From contig SUWB01000032.1 of assembly GCA_015061745.1 (NCBI GenBank), positions 1-38,368 of the forward strand: a stretch of DNA of 38,368 nucleotides, given 5' to 3'. A program made the position numbers and the translations under genes. Positions 9,116 through 18,032 of this stretch are shown piece by piece. This DNA comes from Lentisphaerota bacterium (GTDB lineage Bacteria; Verrucomicrobiota; Lentisphaeria; Victivallales; Victivallaceae). Each line of letters begins with the position of its first letter. Within the stretch, counting starts at the first letter, position 1. Under the pieces are notes generated by a model, which saw only the letters and a list, made by a program, of their open reading frames with translations, was not told the origin of the DNA and ran no database searches.

Positions 9116-9793
9116 AGCCGGAATTTCGGATCAGGGGGGATCGTATTGGTCCCCTTCTTGGACTCCGTTCTTTTTCCTGTCTGCCGGAGGTCGATCCCAA
9201 CTCTTTTTCACCACAAGGCTTTTGCAAGATTTGCAAAAGTTCTGTGCCGCAGGACGATATTGAGAAAGAAAAACTGCCCGTATGGGGAACAAAGCCTGAA
9301 ATAACAGAAAAAATCCGCGGCAAAGACAGTGTCCGGTATTCTGCGCACGTTTCAGATTGATGATCCTGTGTGCGTCAGGCGCATCTGCAACAAAACCCTC
9401 CCCCAGATTCCAATAGTGTAAATCCCCGGAAATTCCTGGCTGGCTTTTTTTATCTTCCCCCGCCATTCTGAAACGCTTTTTGAGGCTGAAAACTTCAGAA
9501 TTAGGCTGTGAAATAAATTGCTGAAAATCGCTTCACTTTGGTTCAGAAAAACTCAGAATCATTGCCAATTTTTGATTTGTTTTTCTGCGACATCATCGCT
9601 GATACGTTCCCATACGATTTTTGTCGGGATAAAGAACCAGGGGCCCGTTTTTTTTATATACAGCGTATCGTTCGCTGAATCATACTTAAGTCGCAGAGTT
9701 GCTGTATTTTTTTGTACTCAAGACAATTATTATTCAGAGTAAACAATACTTTCTAGGATTTTATCGGTGAAATACAAGTTTTAAAACAGAAAA
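9116..9793. other. Gene-free region with a hairpin and an R-repeat fragment
   Basis: I see no credible gene here. A perfect 9-bp hairpin, CTTTTGCAA-GAT-TTGCAAAAG, lies at 9219-9239. A fragment of the island repeat (R0) lies at about 9453-9561. The short open frames here lack ribosome binding sites and family resemblance. Confidence 0.5.
9453..9561. repeat. R0: partial copy of the island repeat R (tail part only)
   Basis: The stretch with CGCCATTCTGAAACGC, then TTTTTGAGGC, then CTTCACTTTGGTTCAGAAAA and ACTCAGAATCA closely matches the tail of R1 (17926-18032) and R3 (27646-27745). The hairpin and leader parts of R are absent here. This copy lies 8 kb left of R1, outside the island proper. Confidence 0.75.
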
Positions 9794-9828
9794 TGAGGCG
9801 TCAGGAATCTTTTTCTTCCGACGCCTCA
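9794..9828 (-). terminator. Terminator of the GH20-like gene
   Basis: TGAGGCGTC (9794-9802) pairs with GACGCCTCA (9820-9828). An inner GGAA/TTCC pairing extends the stem. Read on the minus strand, TTTT follows the stem. It lies about 90 bp after the stop codon of the leftward gene. Confidence 0.6.
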
Positions 9829-9917
9829 AAACTTCTGCCACTTTCTGTCGGGAACCGCGATATGCTTTAAGTTGTCCCCCAAAAAATGTTCAAAAGGATT
9901 TTACGTATTTTTAGAAA

Positions 9918-12608
9918 TCATTCTCCCTGATTTTTTCGCCAGTTGATAGGAATGAAAGGTGATTCCAGCCACATCGGGGTCGAAATGATGACATTCACCG
10001 GCATAGAGTTAAGTTGGCGGAAAGAAAAACGGATTTCATTCATATTCAGGTGAGTACCGGGATTGTTTTCCTTTGTCATAAGCGGAAAGGGAACGATCAC
10101 ATTCCCAGTCAGGAGTGTGCTGTTGTAAAGGTGCATATAGGCATTGCCTTTACGGTCCATAAGATATACAGCTGCTTCGCAGTTGGTTTCCGGATGGTCT
10201 GATTTGACCCGGAATGTAAAACCGCCGGCAAAGGAGGGGATCTTCACTGGAATATCACAGCATACGCGGCCGAAAGGCGCAGATTGCGCCGGAGGGATAG
10301 TTATTTTCAGTGCTTGTCTTCCGGGATGCCAGGGATCGGGAACAGGAACGCACTTTGCCTGTCCGGTCACATCTCTCCAGGAAAGTTTGCAACTGGCGAC
10401 TTCAGTATTTGAAACCCAGGCAGAACGCTGGTCATTATGAGATTTGAAGACATTGCCATTAAAGCGTTTGGCAGGATATACCGATGCCGCCGGCAGATTT
10501 TTTGCATTGGCGGCAGAAACTGCAAAAAGGGCGAAAGCACGATCACGATATCCGGCTGAAATCACCTCAAGCGATGCCACCGGGACCTGGGGACGGCTGT
10601 TGCGCCACTCTAACATTGAAAACTGTACCAGTCTTCCGGAACGGTCATAACTTTTTACCGGGAAACGGGCCTCAAAACCGGGGAACTGGGCATTCCAGTT
10701 AGAAATGTTCAGTGCCCGCACCAGAGGGATTTCCTCGTGTTTTCCGTCAATCCATTTGATCCGCAAGATGCCGACTTGGGGTCTGGCATTGGAACGCAGC
10801 ATCCGCCATTCGTTATCATCTATGAAAAATTGTCCGGTTGGAACAATGGCCATAAGCATACTCAGCCGGGTGGTCTGGAGTTTTCCCAGCTCCACTTTGC
10901 CGGGACAGGGAGAAAAACCATCCCGGCCCGTGGGGGACGCAGAAACTGTCAGCGCATTCAGGGTCCCTTTTGCGGGATTGCCGGATACTGCAAATTTTTC
11001 AGGCAGTGAGGCGTAGTCACGGATCAACTGCTCCAGTTGCTTGCGTGTAAAGAGCGGTGCAAACCATTCCCGGGTGAATTCTGTATTCAACGCGCTGTTG
11101 ATGTTGACACTCTGCCAACGGTCTTTGCGGCGATTGAGTCCGGGAAAGAGGCGGCGGCGACTCTCATACACCGGGTCAAAGTCAAGAGTTTTCAATTCCG
11201 GTGTTTCTGCATCGGGATTCCAAAAACAATGCCCCCCGAGGGTTATTCCGACCCAGGCCCGGTAACCGAATTTACGGAATGCCTTGTCAGGGGTGCCGGT
11301 GCCGAACCAGAAGGGCACCAGAGTGGCACCTTTTGCCTGTTTCCCGGAAGATGCCACCAGGCGGGCGACAAGGGGAATGTTGCCCGCTGTCCTGCTCCAG
11401 GCCGCACAATAGATATCTTTTCCTTGAGCAAGGAGGTATTTTAAAGCGGGCATATCAAGTTGTAATCCGTAGTTCCAGTAAGCGATCAGAGAGCCTTCGG
11501 GAAATTCTTTGAGAAGTTTCCAACCTTTCAAATCGTTTCGGTGAGGAGAGAATCTGCTGGTGTGTGCCGGATTGATAAAGCTGTCGTGCCATGCAATGGG
11601 TTTGACACCACGTTCTTCAAGAAACTTGATGTACCGCCGCAGTTCAGCTCTGACCCATTCTGTCTGGGGAATGTTTTTGCAGCGGGGGCAAGTCGCCATA
11701 GGACCGAAGGAGATCTCGTCCATATGAAGGTGGAAATACCGCGGTTTAAGGAGTTCGATGTGATCCCCTACAGCCTGTTGCCAGATCTGACGCATACGGG
11801 GGTTGTTGGGACACCAGTTGGTGCCCCAGTTTTTGGCTGTTTTGGGGTCTTCAAGCAGAGATTCATATTCAGGATGGGACTGAAGCCAGCGCACATGGCT
11901 CAAAAGCTGCAGTCCCGGAACGATTTCTATATGCCGTTCCCGACAGTAGGCAGCAAGACTGCGTATATCTTCTGCTGTCAGATTGGAGCTGTCTTTGAAC
12001 TTCAGATTCCGGTAGGGAAAACTTTTATGCAGCATCAAAAGGATGCGGTTGTACTTGAAACTGGCAAACAGATCGATCATTTTCCGGATTTCGGGCAGAT
12101 GTTTTTTTTGCAGTCCGGGGATTTGAAGATAGGTCTCACGCATAGACAGTTTGGGGAAGTCTGTGATCCGCATACCGGGGATCCGGCCGTTCCTGGTATT
12201 CAGCAGCAGGTTCCCGAGGGTCTGGATTCCATAGAAAATGCCGCGAACATCTTTGGCTGCGATCTGCACACCGCTTCTTGTTACGGTCAGAGTGTAACCT
12301 TCGGGGTTATCCGGGACGTCTTTTTTACGGAGCTGCAGCTGGATCATACCTTTATCTTCAACGCTCCTGACCTTTTTCCCTGTAAAGCGTCGTTTAACTG
12401 CTTCAGTGACGAATTTGATCTCACTTTGAGCACCTGAAGAGGCAGAAACTGTGATCTCTCCCGGAATGATCCATGCTGCACCGCCGGGGACAACAGTTTG
12501 AGGACGGGGAACCAGAGGGGTCCCATTGACCACTGCTGCCTGAAGCAGCGGGGTACTCATCAGAAGTCCCAATATAAAGAGACTCTTCGGTCTTATTTTA
12601 AAAATCAT
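9918..12608 (-). CDS. Exported GH20-like beta-hexosaminidase family protein
   Basis: An 896-residue protein with a signal peptide (MIFKIRPKSLFILGLLMSTP, cleavage near LLQAA). Residues 30-155 form the GH20b-like N-terminal domain (LVPRPQTVVPGG, then EGYTLTVTRSGVQIAAKDVR and GIFYGIQTLGNLL). The TIM barrel follows from about residue 160. FHLHMDEISFG contains the expected catalytic Asp-Glu pair (D297, E298). A cysteine cluster (CPRCK) follows directly, which is not part of the standard motif. The C-terminal 350 residues look like beta-rich accessory domains. GH20 enzymes use substrate-assisted catalysis to remove terminal N-acetylhexosamines; host mucin or glycosaminoglycan sugars would fit a gut organism, but that is inference. 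The ATG is chosen because it directly precedes the signal peptide and has AGAGAAAA upstream. Confidence 0.82.
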   Translation of the reverse strand: MIFKIRPKSLFILGLLMSTPLLQAAVVNGTPLVPRPQTVVPGGAAWIIPGEITVSASSGAQSEIKFVTEAVKRRFTGKKVRSVEDKGMIQLQLRKKDVPDNPEGYTLTVTRSGVQIAAKDVRGIFYGIQTLGNLLLNTRNGRIPGMRITDFPKLSMRETYLQIPGLQKKHLPEIRKMIDLFASFKYNRILLMLHKSFPYRNLKFKDSSNLTAEDIRSLAAYCRERHIEIVPGLQLLSHVRWLQSHPEYESLLEDPKTAKNWGTNWCPNNPRMRQIWQQAVGDHIELLKPRYFHLHMDEISFGPMATCPRCKNIPQTEWVRAELRRYIKFLEERGVKPIAWHDSFINPAHTSRFSPHRNDLKGWKLLKEFPEGSLIAYWNYGLQLDMPALKYLLAQGKDIYCAAWSRTAGNIPLVARLVASSGKQAKGATLVPFWFGTGTPDKAFRKFGYRAWVGITLGGHCFWNPDAETPELKTLDFDPVYESRRRLFPGLNRRKDRWQSVNINSALNTEFTREWFAPLFTRKQLEQLIRDYASLPEKFAVSGNPAKGTLNALTVSASPTGRDGFSPCPGKVELGKLQTTRLSMLMAIVPTGQFFIDDNEWRMLRSNARPQVGILRIKWIDGKHEEIPLVRALNISNWNAQFPGFEARFPVKSYDRSGRLVQFSMLEWRNSRPQVPVASLEVISAGYRDRAFALFAVSAANAKNLPAASVYPAKRFNGNVFKSHNDQRSAWVSNTEVASCKLSWRDVTGQAKCVPVPDPWHPGRQALKITIPPAQSAPFGRVCCDIPVKIPSFAGGFTFRVKSDHPETNCEAAVYLMDRKGNAYMHLYNSTLLTGNVIVPFPLMTKENNPGTHLNMNEIRFSFRQLNSMPVNVIISTPMWLESPFIPINWRKNQGE

Positions 12609-12621
12609 TATTTTCTCTTCG

Positions 12622-12627
12622 ATTATA
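12622..12627 (-). promoter_or_regulatory. Possible -10 box of the GH20-like gene
   Basis: TATAAT reads on the minus strand just upstream of the ribosome binding site. No clear -35 hexamer was found at 16-18 bp. The 12609-12719 gap holds nothing else that I recognise. Confidence 0.3.
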
Positions 12628-12719
12628 TTGTTTCTGTAAATACGAAAACTTTACAATTTACTCATCAAGATGACAGAAAAAGTTTCCCCCCCCCGAACTG
12701 CGGTAGATCTCATCAGGAT

Positions 12720-13520
12720 TTAGAGATGAATGGACTGAGCATAATTAAATCCGGCAAAAAGGAAGTTCCGACATGCGTGTTTGCGGTCAGAAGGGTACTT
12801 CTTAGGAATCACTCCGCGTAAATATCCGTCAACACGTGGCTGGACATGGCCGTCGAAATAGAGGATCTGAGCTTTACCTCCCACAAACAGCTCTGCTGTT
12901 GTGTCGTCGTTGTAGGGACGTGGATCTATCCCACCATGGCGAAAACGCAGGTGGGAGGTCTGTCCCAGTTCTGTCGTTGTGGGACGGTTGGAGTCCCCGC
13001 AGAAAACGACCTGAGAAGCCTGTTCGATGCAAGAGGTCTTTCTTGAACGGTATTTCCAGCTGGTCGCACTTGAATTGCCTATTTGACCGGAAAGCCAGAT
13101 ATTGATGTTGTAGTGAGTGAACTGAAAGATTCCGGGGGCCGGGATAAAACCTTTGGGTTCTCCGGGACAGCTGAAGGTCCCGCCGGAAGCAGAGTATTTG
13201 ACACCATGATCAAATCTGCTCAGCAAATTGAACCATGCGTAAAGCGTAACTCCGCTCGAGCCGACAATGCTGGCATTATAACGTTCTGGGACGATCCAGT
13301 CATTGTTGGCTGCAGAATAACTGCTCTGGGCTATCCCGATTTGTTTCAGGTTGTTCATACAGCTGCTGGCTTTTGCGGTTTCCCTTGCACGACTGAGGGC
13401 CGGCAGCAGCATAGCCGCCAGAATGGCGATGATGGCGATGACCACGAGAAGTTCTATCAGGGTAAAGAAAGACTTTTTCCGGAGATGGGAGATCGTTGCT
13501 TTTAAAGATGATTCTTTCAT
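12720..13520 (-). CDS. DUF1559/type II pseudopilin-like protein (uninterrupted)
   Basis: This 266-residue protein has a 17-residue basic leader ([17 protein letters not shown]) and then [20 protein letters not shown], the hydrophobic pilin helix. [20 protein letters not shown] follows. The late motif [11 protein letters not shown] (about residue 228) is the family's DG-H signature. It is the normal counterpart of the interrupted copy at 3212-4234 and shows what that gene would look like without its insertion. The start is supported by AGGAGGGAA just upstream of the ATG. It lies upstream of the GH20-like gene on the same strand with a 111-bp gap, repeating the pseudopilin-plus-glycosidase pairing seen at 3-9 kb. 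The role in secretion or cell-surface assembly is inferred only from the family. Confidence 0.88.
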   Translation of the reverse strand: MKESSLKATISHLRKKSFFTLIELLVVIAIIAILAAMLLPALSRARETAKASSCMNNLKQIGIAQSSYSAANNDWIVPERYNASIVGSSGVTLYAWFNLLSRFDHGVKYSASGGTFSCPGEPKGFIPAPGIFQFTHYNINIWLSGQIGNSSATSWKYRSRKTSCIEQASQVVFCGDSNRPTTTELGQTSHLRFRHGGIDPRPYNDDTTAELFVGGKAQILYFDGHVQPRVDGYLRGVIPKKYPSDRKHACRNFLFAGFNYAQSIHL

Positions 13521-13633
13521 ATCATTCCCTCCTGTGTCAATGTGTTTTGTTATTTTTATGATTCAGCAGACTGCGGACCTTATTCCCAAAGCAATTTTAA
13601 AAAATATAAAAGCCTGCCTCAACAGATCGCTCT

Positions 13634-14395
13634 TCAGCACTTGGAAAGATCGCCGTTGATGGTGATCCCTCCATCTGCAACGATGATAGAACCATTGAGA
13701 TAAGCGGCTTCATCAGACGCCAGGAACAGTGCCACATTCGCAATTTCTTCTGGAGTACCGTAACGGCGCAGCGGAGTACGGAGTTTCAGGAAACGTTCTT
13801 CATCAAAAGTGGAATTCTCCGGATTGCTCTGCCGCATCATAGGAGTCATAATCGCTGCCGGAGCAATGCAGTTGACCCGGACATTGTATCTGCCGTATTC
13901 TGCAGCCATAGATTTGGTCAACTGAACAATAGCTCCTTTGGTGGCAGTATAGGCATCGCAGTCAGGAATGCCGATCACTCCGGCACTGGAAGCGGTATTG
14001 ATGACAGAGCCGCCTCTTTGCATCAGCAGCGGAAGTCCGTATTTGCAGAAAAGGAAAACGCTTTTCAAATTGATGGCAATGACTCTGTCCCAGTCTTCTT
14101 CAGTAACGTCGGTGATCCTGTTGTCATGTCCGGCCCAAAAAACACCGGCATTGTTGTATAAAACATCCAGTTTCCCGCTGCAGGCAGAGATGACTTTCTG
14201 AACATCCTCACTTTTTGACACATCACACCGGATGAATACAGCTCCGGTCTCCCGGGCCGCCGCCCGTCCGGCTTCTTCATTGATATCGGCAATGATGACT
14301 TCGGCACCTGCAGCGGCAAAAATCCTGACAGCTGAAAGACCGATACCGCCGGCACCGCCGGTGATAATGACTTTTTTACCTTTGAGTTCGATCAT
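13634..14395 (-). CDS. Short-chain dehydrogenase/reductase (SDR), classical type
   Basis: A 253-residue classical SDR. The nucleotide-binding TGGAGGIG lies at residues 12-19, NNAG at 81-84, catalytic Tyr149 and Lys153 in YTATK, with Ser136/137 as the active-site serine. ADGG near the C-terminus fits the family. These enzymes oxidise or reduce a hydroxyl or keto group with NAD(P); here the likely substrate is a sugar, polyol or sugar acid, because the gene overlaps by 4 bp (ATGA) with a split transketolase and forms the third gene of that leftward operon. The exact substrate cannot be read from the sequence. The overlap implies translational coupling, which also fixes the start. Confidence 0.9.
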   Translation of the reverse strand: MIELKGKKVIITGGAGGIGLSAVRIFAAAGAEVIIADINEEAGRAAARETGAVFIRCDVSKSEDVQKVISACSGKLDVLYNNAGVFWAGHDNRITDVTEEDWDRVIAINLKSVFLFCKYGLPLLMQRGGSVINTASSAGVIGIPDCDAYTATKGAIVQLTKSMAAEYGRYNVRVNCIAPAAIMTPMMRQSNPENSTFDEERFLKLRTPLRRYGTPEEIANVALFLASDEAAYLNGSIIVADGGITINGDLSKC

Positions 14396-15336
14396 TTTTT
14401 ACACCTGTCCTCAGATTGCTTTATAAGAGCTTTTACGGCGTTTTTGACATCATTGACACCCAGACCGTATTGTTCACGCATCCACGCCTGGCAGCCGACT
14501 TTAGTGGCATTGACATCCGGCATAGCGATCCGTCTGAAAGGAATATTTCCTGCGCCTTCATCCATAAGGACCTCGGCAACGGCACTGCCCACGCCGCCGC
14601 AAATGTTGTGTTCTTCAAGAACAACGATCCTTTTTGTCTCCTCTGCAGCGGCAAGAATCGCCTCTTTATCGATGGGCTTGATGGAGTAGAGACTTATCAG
14701 ACGGCAGTCGATCCCCTCTTCTGCCAACTGGTCAACGGCTTGTTTGGCGTTGATGCCGACGGTCCCTGAAAAAAACACCGTTGCATCTCTGCCTTCACGG
14801 ATCAGTGAGGAACCGCCGAGTCTGGCTTCAAAAGGTTTGTTCACGATAACCGGTTCCCCTTTGTATCCGCAGCGGAAGTAAACGGGACCTGCATATTTCA
14901 TCATAAGTTTGGTCAAAGCGGCTGTTTCCACCGGATCACAGGGCGCGAGGACAACCATATTGGGCAGAGCGCGCATAATGGCGATATCTTCGGTGGAGTG
15001 GTGGGAAATACCCAGTTCCCCGTAAGCCATTCCTCCGCCGATGATGACGATTTTGACGTTGGCATTATGATAGCAGACATCGTTGCGGATCTGTTCCAGA
15101 CAGCGCAGTGTGGGGAAGTTGGCAATGGAATAGGTAATGGCAATATTGCCTTCCATAGCGACACCGCAGGCAACACCGGTCATATTCTGTTCCGCCACGC
15201 CGCAGTTTATGAAGCGGTCGGGGAATGTATTGGCAAACTCTTCGATTTCCCCGTAGCCGATATCGGCGAGAATCATAAATACTCTGGGATCCTCTTTGGC
15301 GATGTTCAAAAGTTCTTTGTTGAATACTTTTCTCAT
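14392..15336 (-). CDS. Transketolase, C-terminal subunit
   Basis: 314 residues covering the pyrimidine-binding and C-terminal domains of a transketolase split into two chains. It starts MRKVFNKELLNIAKEDPRVF, and the GVAEQNM motif (about residues 46-52) carries the conserved Glu that activates thiamine diphosphate. The late stretch VVLEEHNICGGVGSAVAEVL matches the transketolase C-terminal domain. It overlaps its N-terminal partner by 4 bp upstream and the SDR gene by 4 bp downstream, so the three are one operon. Split transketolases are often found in dedicated catabolic loci rather than as the housekeeping enzyme. Which ketose phosphate is used is unknown. Confidence 0.92.
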   Translation of the reverse strand: MRKVFNKELLNIAKEDPRVFMILADIGYGEIEEFANTFPDRFINCGVAEQNMTGVACGVAMEGNIAITYSIANFPTLRCLEQIRNDVCYHNANVKIVIIGGGMAYGELGISHHSTEDIAIMRALPNMVVLAPCDPVETAALTKLMMKYAGPVYFRCGYKGEPVIVNKPFEARLGGSSLIREGRDATVFFSGTVGINAKQAVDQLAEEGIDCRLISLYSIKPIDKEAILAAAEETKRIVVLEEHNICGGVGSAVAEVLMDEGAGNIPFRRIAMPDVNATKVGCQAWMREQYGLGVNDVKNAVKALIKQSEDRCKK

Positions 15337-16157
15337 TTGGCTTCCTCCAATTCTTTGATCGCTTTTTCACAGAGGTCGGATGTCAACCCGCCATAGTGCC
15401 ATTTGTAGTCGTTTTCCATAAAAGAAACGCCTTTCCCTTTGACCGTATGGAAGATGACGGCAGAGGGCTTGTTGCAGCACAGGGGCAGATCCCGGAGTGA
15501 TTCATAAACAGCTTTTTGATTATGGCCGTCGACTTCTGCCGCTCGCCAGCCGAAAAGCTCCAGTTTTTCCTTGAGTGATTCAAGATCGATGATCTCTTTG
15601 GATTTTCCCAATGCCTGAAGACGGTTGTAATCCACCAGCATAATTAAATTGTCGAAGTGATGCTGTCCGGCAAGCATAATGGCTTCCCAGGTGGAACCTT
15701 CGTTAAGGTCGCCATCGCTGGACATACAGAAGATCCGGTGCTTTTTGCCGGCTTGCCGGGCTGCCAGAGCCATACCGCAGGCAACAGGAAGACCATGACC
15801 GAGAGAACCGGTGGAAAATTCAACCCCGGGGATGTGATGGGAAATATGTCCGCTCAATTTGCCGTTATCGCAATAATACTGATCGAGCCACTCCAGAGGG
15901 AAATACCCGAGTTCCGCCAGAGTCGCCAGCAAGGCTGCGCCCCCATGCCCTTTGCTCAAGAGAAAACGGTCTCTGTCAGCCTTTTCAGGGGCTTTGGGGG
16001 CGACATTTAATATCTGAGTGTAAATAACAGGAAGAATATCCGCCATAGACAGCATACTTCCAATATGACCGCTCTTGCCTTTGTGGACCATTTTCAGGCA
16101 ATGGATCCGTACTTTTTTTGCCAATTCGCGGCATTTTTTCAACTGTTCCGGTGTCAT
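15333..16157 (-). CDS. Transketolase, N-terminal subunit
   Basis: 274 residues holding the thiamine-diphosphate-binding half of transketolase. HKGKSGHIGSMLSMADILPV, then FLLSKGHGGAAL and STGSLGHGLPVACGMALAA are classic. The metal/ThDP motif starts at SDGDLNEGSTWEA and runs to the Asn of DYNRLQ. First gene of the leftward operon tktN-tktC-SDR. The start is fixed by AAGGAGGG seven bases upstream of the ATG. A well-formed promoter lies at 16196-16224, directly facing the divergent ROK regulator gene, which probably controls this operon. It transfers two-carbon ketol units between sugars in the cytoplasm. Confidence 0.93.
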   Translation of the reverse strand: MTPEQLKKCRELAKKVRIHCLKMVHKGKSGHIGSMLSMADILPVIYTQILNVAPKAPEKADRDRFLLSKGHGGAALLATLAELGYFPLEWLDQYYCDNGKLSGHISHHIPGVEFSTGSLGHGLPVACGMALAARQAGKKHRIFCMSSDGDLNEGSTWEAIMLAGQHHFDNLIMLVDYNRLQALGKSKEIIDLESLKEKLELFGWRAAEVDGHNQKAVYESLRDLPLCCNKPSAVIFHTVKGKGVSFMENDYKWHYGGLTSDLCEKAIKELEEAK

Positions 16158-16195
16158 AAGCCCTCCTTTTTGGATAGTTATTTGCAGTTATCTAT

Positions 16196-16224
16196 AAAAT
16201 ACACTTCGTATTTTTAAAAGTCAA
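16196..16224 (-). promoter_or_regulatory. Promoter of the transketolase/SDR operon
   Basis: On the minus strand TTGACT (16219-16224) and TATTTT (16196-16201) are spaced by 17 bp. The predicted leader to the ATG at 16157 is about 30 nt. Confidence 0.65.
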
Positions 16225-16232
16225 GTTATTTC

Positions 16233-16243
16233 ATAAAATTTAT
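16233..16243. promoter_or_regulatory. Candidate ROK-repressor operator
   Basis: ATAAA-A-TTTAT is a symmetric AT-rich site between the two divergent -35 boxes, preceded by TTATTTC. NagC/Mlc-type ROK regulators bind AT-rich sites with TTATTT-like arms, so this is a plausible shared operator; it is short and unproven. Confidence 0.3.
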
Positions 16244-16264
16244 CAAACTTTTTTTTCGTCGAAC

Positions 16265-16293
16265 TTGACAACCCGGTTTTTCTGTGGTATTTT
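16265..16293 (+). promoter_or_regulatory. Promoter of the ROK gene, implying a leaderless mRNA
   Basis: TTGACA (16265-16270), 17 bp, TATTTT (16288-16293). The ATG at 16300 begins exactly 6 nt after the -10 box, so transcription should start at or within a base or two of the start codon. No ribosome binding site precedes it. Confidence 0.6.
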
Positions 16294-16299
16294 ATGATT

Positions 16300-17481
16300 A
16301 TGACAAAGAAAATCATTACCCTCAACGAAGTGAAACGGAACAATCTGCGTTCGGTTCTGGAGTTGCTGCTGCGTTCAGACGGATTGTCACGGGTCGAAAT
16401 TGCCGAAAAACTTGGATGTGACAATACCACAGTTTCCCGGGCTGTTCGTGAATTGATCGATTTCGGCATTATCAATACCGGTGAAAAATCCGGTTCCAGC
16501 AATGGTCGTCCCCGGGTCGCGCTGCAGGTCAACCCGGCCGGACCGCAGCTCCTTGGTGTCGCCTTCAAGCCTGACGGTATCAGCGGGCTCCTTACGAATC
16601 TGAAAAGTGAACCTGTCCGCACGGAAACGATTCTTTTTCACCATTGCCGCAGTCAGCAGGAATACCTTGCGTCGGCAGCCGAAATGATCGGAAAACTTCA
16701 GCGTGCCGCCGGCAGTAAACTTGCCGGGATCGGTATTTCCGTCTTCGGCTCCTATTATGGTCCTGATGCGCTTCTGGAAAAAGTAGCGGCTCTTCCTATC
16801 CTTGACGGTTTGAAACTGCGTCCTTTTTTTACCGGCTGTACCGGGCGGGATGTGATCATCTGCGACCATACCGTGGCGATTGCCGCCTACCTGACCCGGG
16901 GCAATCCGGATCTGACAACGGGCGACGTGATGCTGATCAATGTCGGCAAAGGTCTTGGAACAGTTCTGCTGAACAATGGTAAAAAACTTTTCAACCGCAA
17001 CAACCATGGCGGAGAACTCGGCCATACCATCCGCATACCCGGCGGGGAAAAATGCGCCTGCGGCAGAAGGGGATGTCTGGAAACCCTCGTTTCCACCCCG
17101 GCTCTGGTAAAAAAATATCAGATTTTCTGTAAAAAGAAGGTCTCCTGGGAAGCTCTTTCGGGACAATTCTGCAACGGAGAACCCGCTGCGGAAGAAATTA
17201 TCCTTCCGGCAATCAATATTCTGGCGGAGGCTGTTGCTGAACAACTGAACAATTATCCAGTGGGTAAACTGGTGATTTCCGGAGATATTCTGAAATTGGG
17301 CATACGTTTTCAGGAGTGCTTCAAAAAAAGCGTTTTATCATCTCTTTTTTCTCTGGCAAAAGAGAAGCTGGCCTTTTATTTCCCCCCTATCGATTCAGAA
17401 GATGCCTTTGCGGTCGGAGCTTCGATCCTTGCTGCAGAAGATTATGTGACCCGTTTTGAACTTTTGACTGAAAACACCTAA
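16300..17481 (+). CDS. ROK family transcriptional regulator (NagC/Mlc/XylR type)
   Basis: 393 residues from the preferred start. An N-terminal winged helix (RSVLELLLRSDGLSRVEIAE, then NTTVSRAVRELIDFGI) is followed by a ROK sugar-kinase-like domain. GGELGHTIRI and the zinc motif CACGRRGC followed by LET are typical. As a regulator with a ROK domain it likely senses a sugar or sugar phosphate and represses the divergent transketolase/SDR operon. An ATG at 16294 opens the frame 2 codons earlier, but the promoter geometry places the transcript start near 16300, so I choose the second ATG. Two stacked hairpins follow the stop codon. Confidence 0.9.
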   Translation: MTKKIITLNEVKRNNLRSVLELLLRSDGLSRVEIAEKLGCDNTTVSRAVRELIDFGIINTGEKSGSSNGRPRVALQVNPAGPQLLGVAFKPDGISGLLTNLKSEPVRTETILFHHCRSQQEYLASAAEMIGKLQRAAGSKLAGIGISVFGSYYGPDALLEKVAALPILDGLKLRPFFTGCTGRDVIICDHTVAIAAYLTRGNPDLTTGDVMLINVGKGLGTVLLNNGKKLFNRNNHGGELGHTIRIPGGEKCACGRRGCLETLVSTPALVKKYQIFCKKKVSWEALSGQFCNGEPAAEEIILPAINILAEAVAEQLNNYPVGKLVISGDILKLGIRFQECFKKSVLSSLFSLAKEKLAFYFPPIDSEDAFAVGASILAAEDYVTRFELLTENT

Positions 17482-17522
17482 CAGAATTTTTGTTAGACTT
17501 GAAAAAACGGTCAGCGTTTTTT
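17478..17522 (+). terminator. Terminator of the ROK gene
   Basis: CTAACA/TGTTAG (17478-17496) overlaps the stop codon. A second hairpin, AAAAAACG (17502-17509) with CGTTTTTT (17515-17522), ends in a T-run, giving a good intrinsic terminator. Confidence 0.7.
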
Positions 17523-17551
17523 TATCTTCTGCTGTCTAAATATAAAAATAC

Positions 17552-18032
17552 AAGGCGGCTTGCCAACCTGTAAGCGAAGCGCAATAAAAAACTACCCCAT
17601 CCTTACTCCCGGCTTGTCCACCGTAGCCTTGGCGAAGGAGGAAGGGAGAAAACTTCATCCGTCTTCATCTGCTCCGCAGATTACGCCGTGACAAGCAAGT
17701 GGAGCGTAAGCGAAACGTCTTCACAAGCGACCACAGGGAGCGACTTCATCCACCTTCGCACAAGGCTGCGGCGGACAAGCAAGTAAGTCTTCTCTGGAAT
17801 TGGGTGAAGATGTGAAGAAAACCTTCGGTTTTGAGTGAAGAGCTTTTGTTGGCACAAAAGCGTGAAGAGAAGACTTACGTCGACCTTCGCCATTTTTGGG
17901 GCCAAAAAAATGGCGGCTGAAAATTTTATCTCCCCCGCCATTCTGAAACGCATTTTGAGCTTAAAACTTCAGAATTTCGATGTGAAATAAATTTTTGAAA
18001 ATCACTTCACTTTGGTTCAGAAAAACTCAGAA
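17552..18032 (-). repeat. R1: full copy of the island repeat R
   Basis: About 480 bp shared in blocks with R2, R3 and R4: an AAGGCGGCTTGCCAACCTGT edge, a CCATCCTTACT block, the multi-hairpin block ending at the GAGAAGACTTACGTC region, a long hairpin, then the tail ending CTCAGAATCACTCC. The 16-bp GCCAAAAAAATGGCGG at 17901-17916 is identical to the tRNA-Ser 3' end plus downstream T-run at 28938-28953 (same orientation). Unlike R2-R4, the edge of R1 lacks a recognisable outward promoter. R1 carries about 100 bp more in the middle than R2. No gene lies within. Confidence 0.85.

Noticed and set aside
11541..12437. A 298-codon open frame on the plus strand
   Set aside because: It lies entirely opposite the GH20-like gene and has no recognisable domain or ribosome site; it is a shadow of that gene's codon bias.
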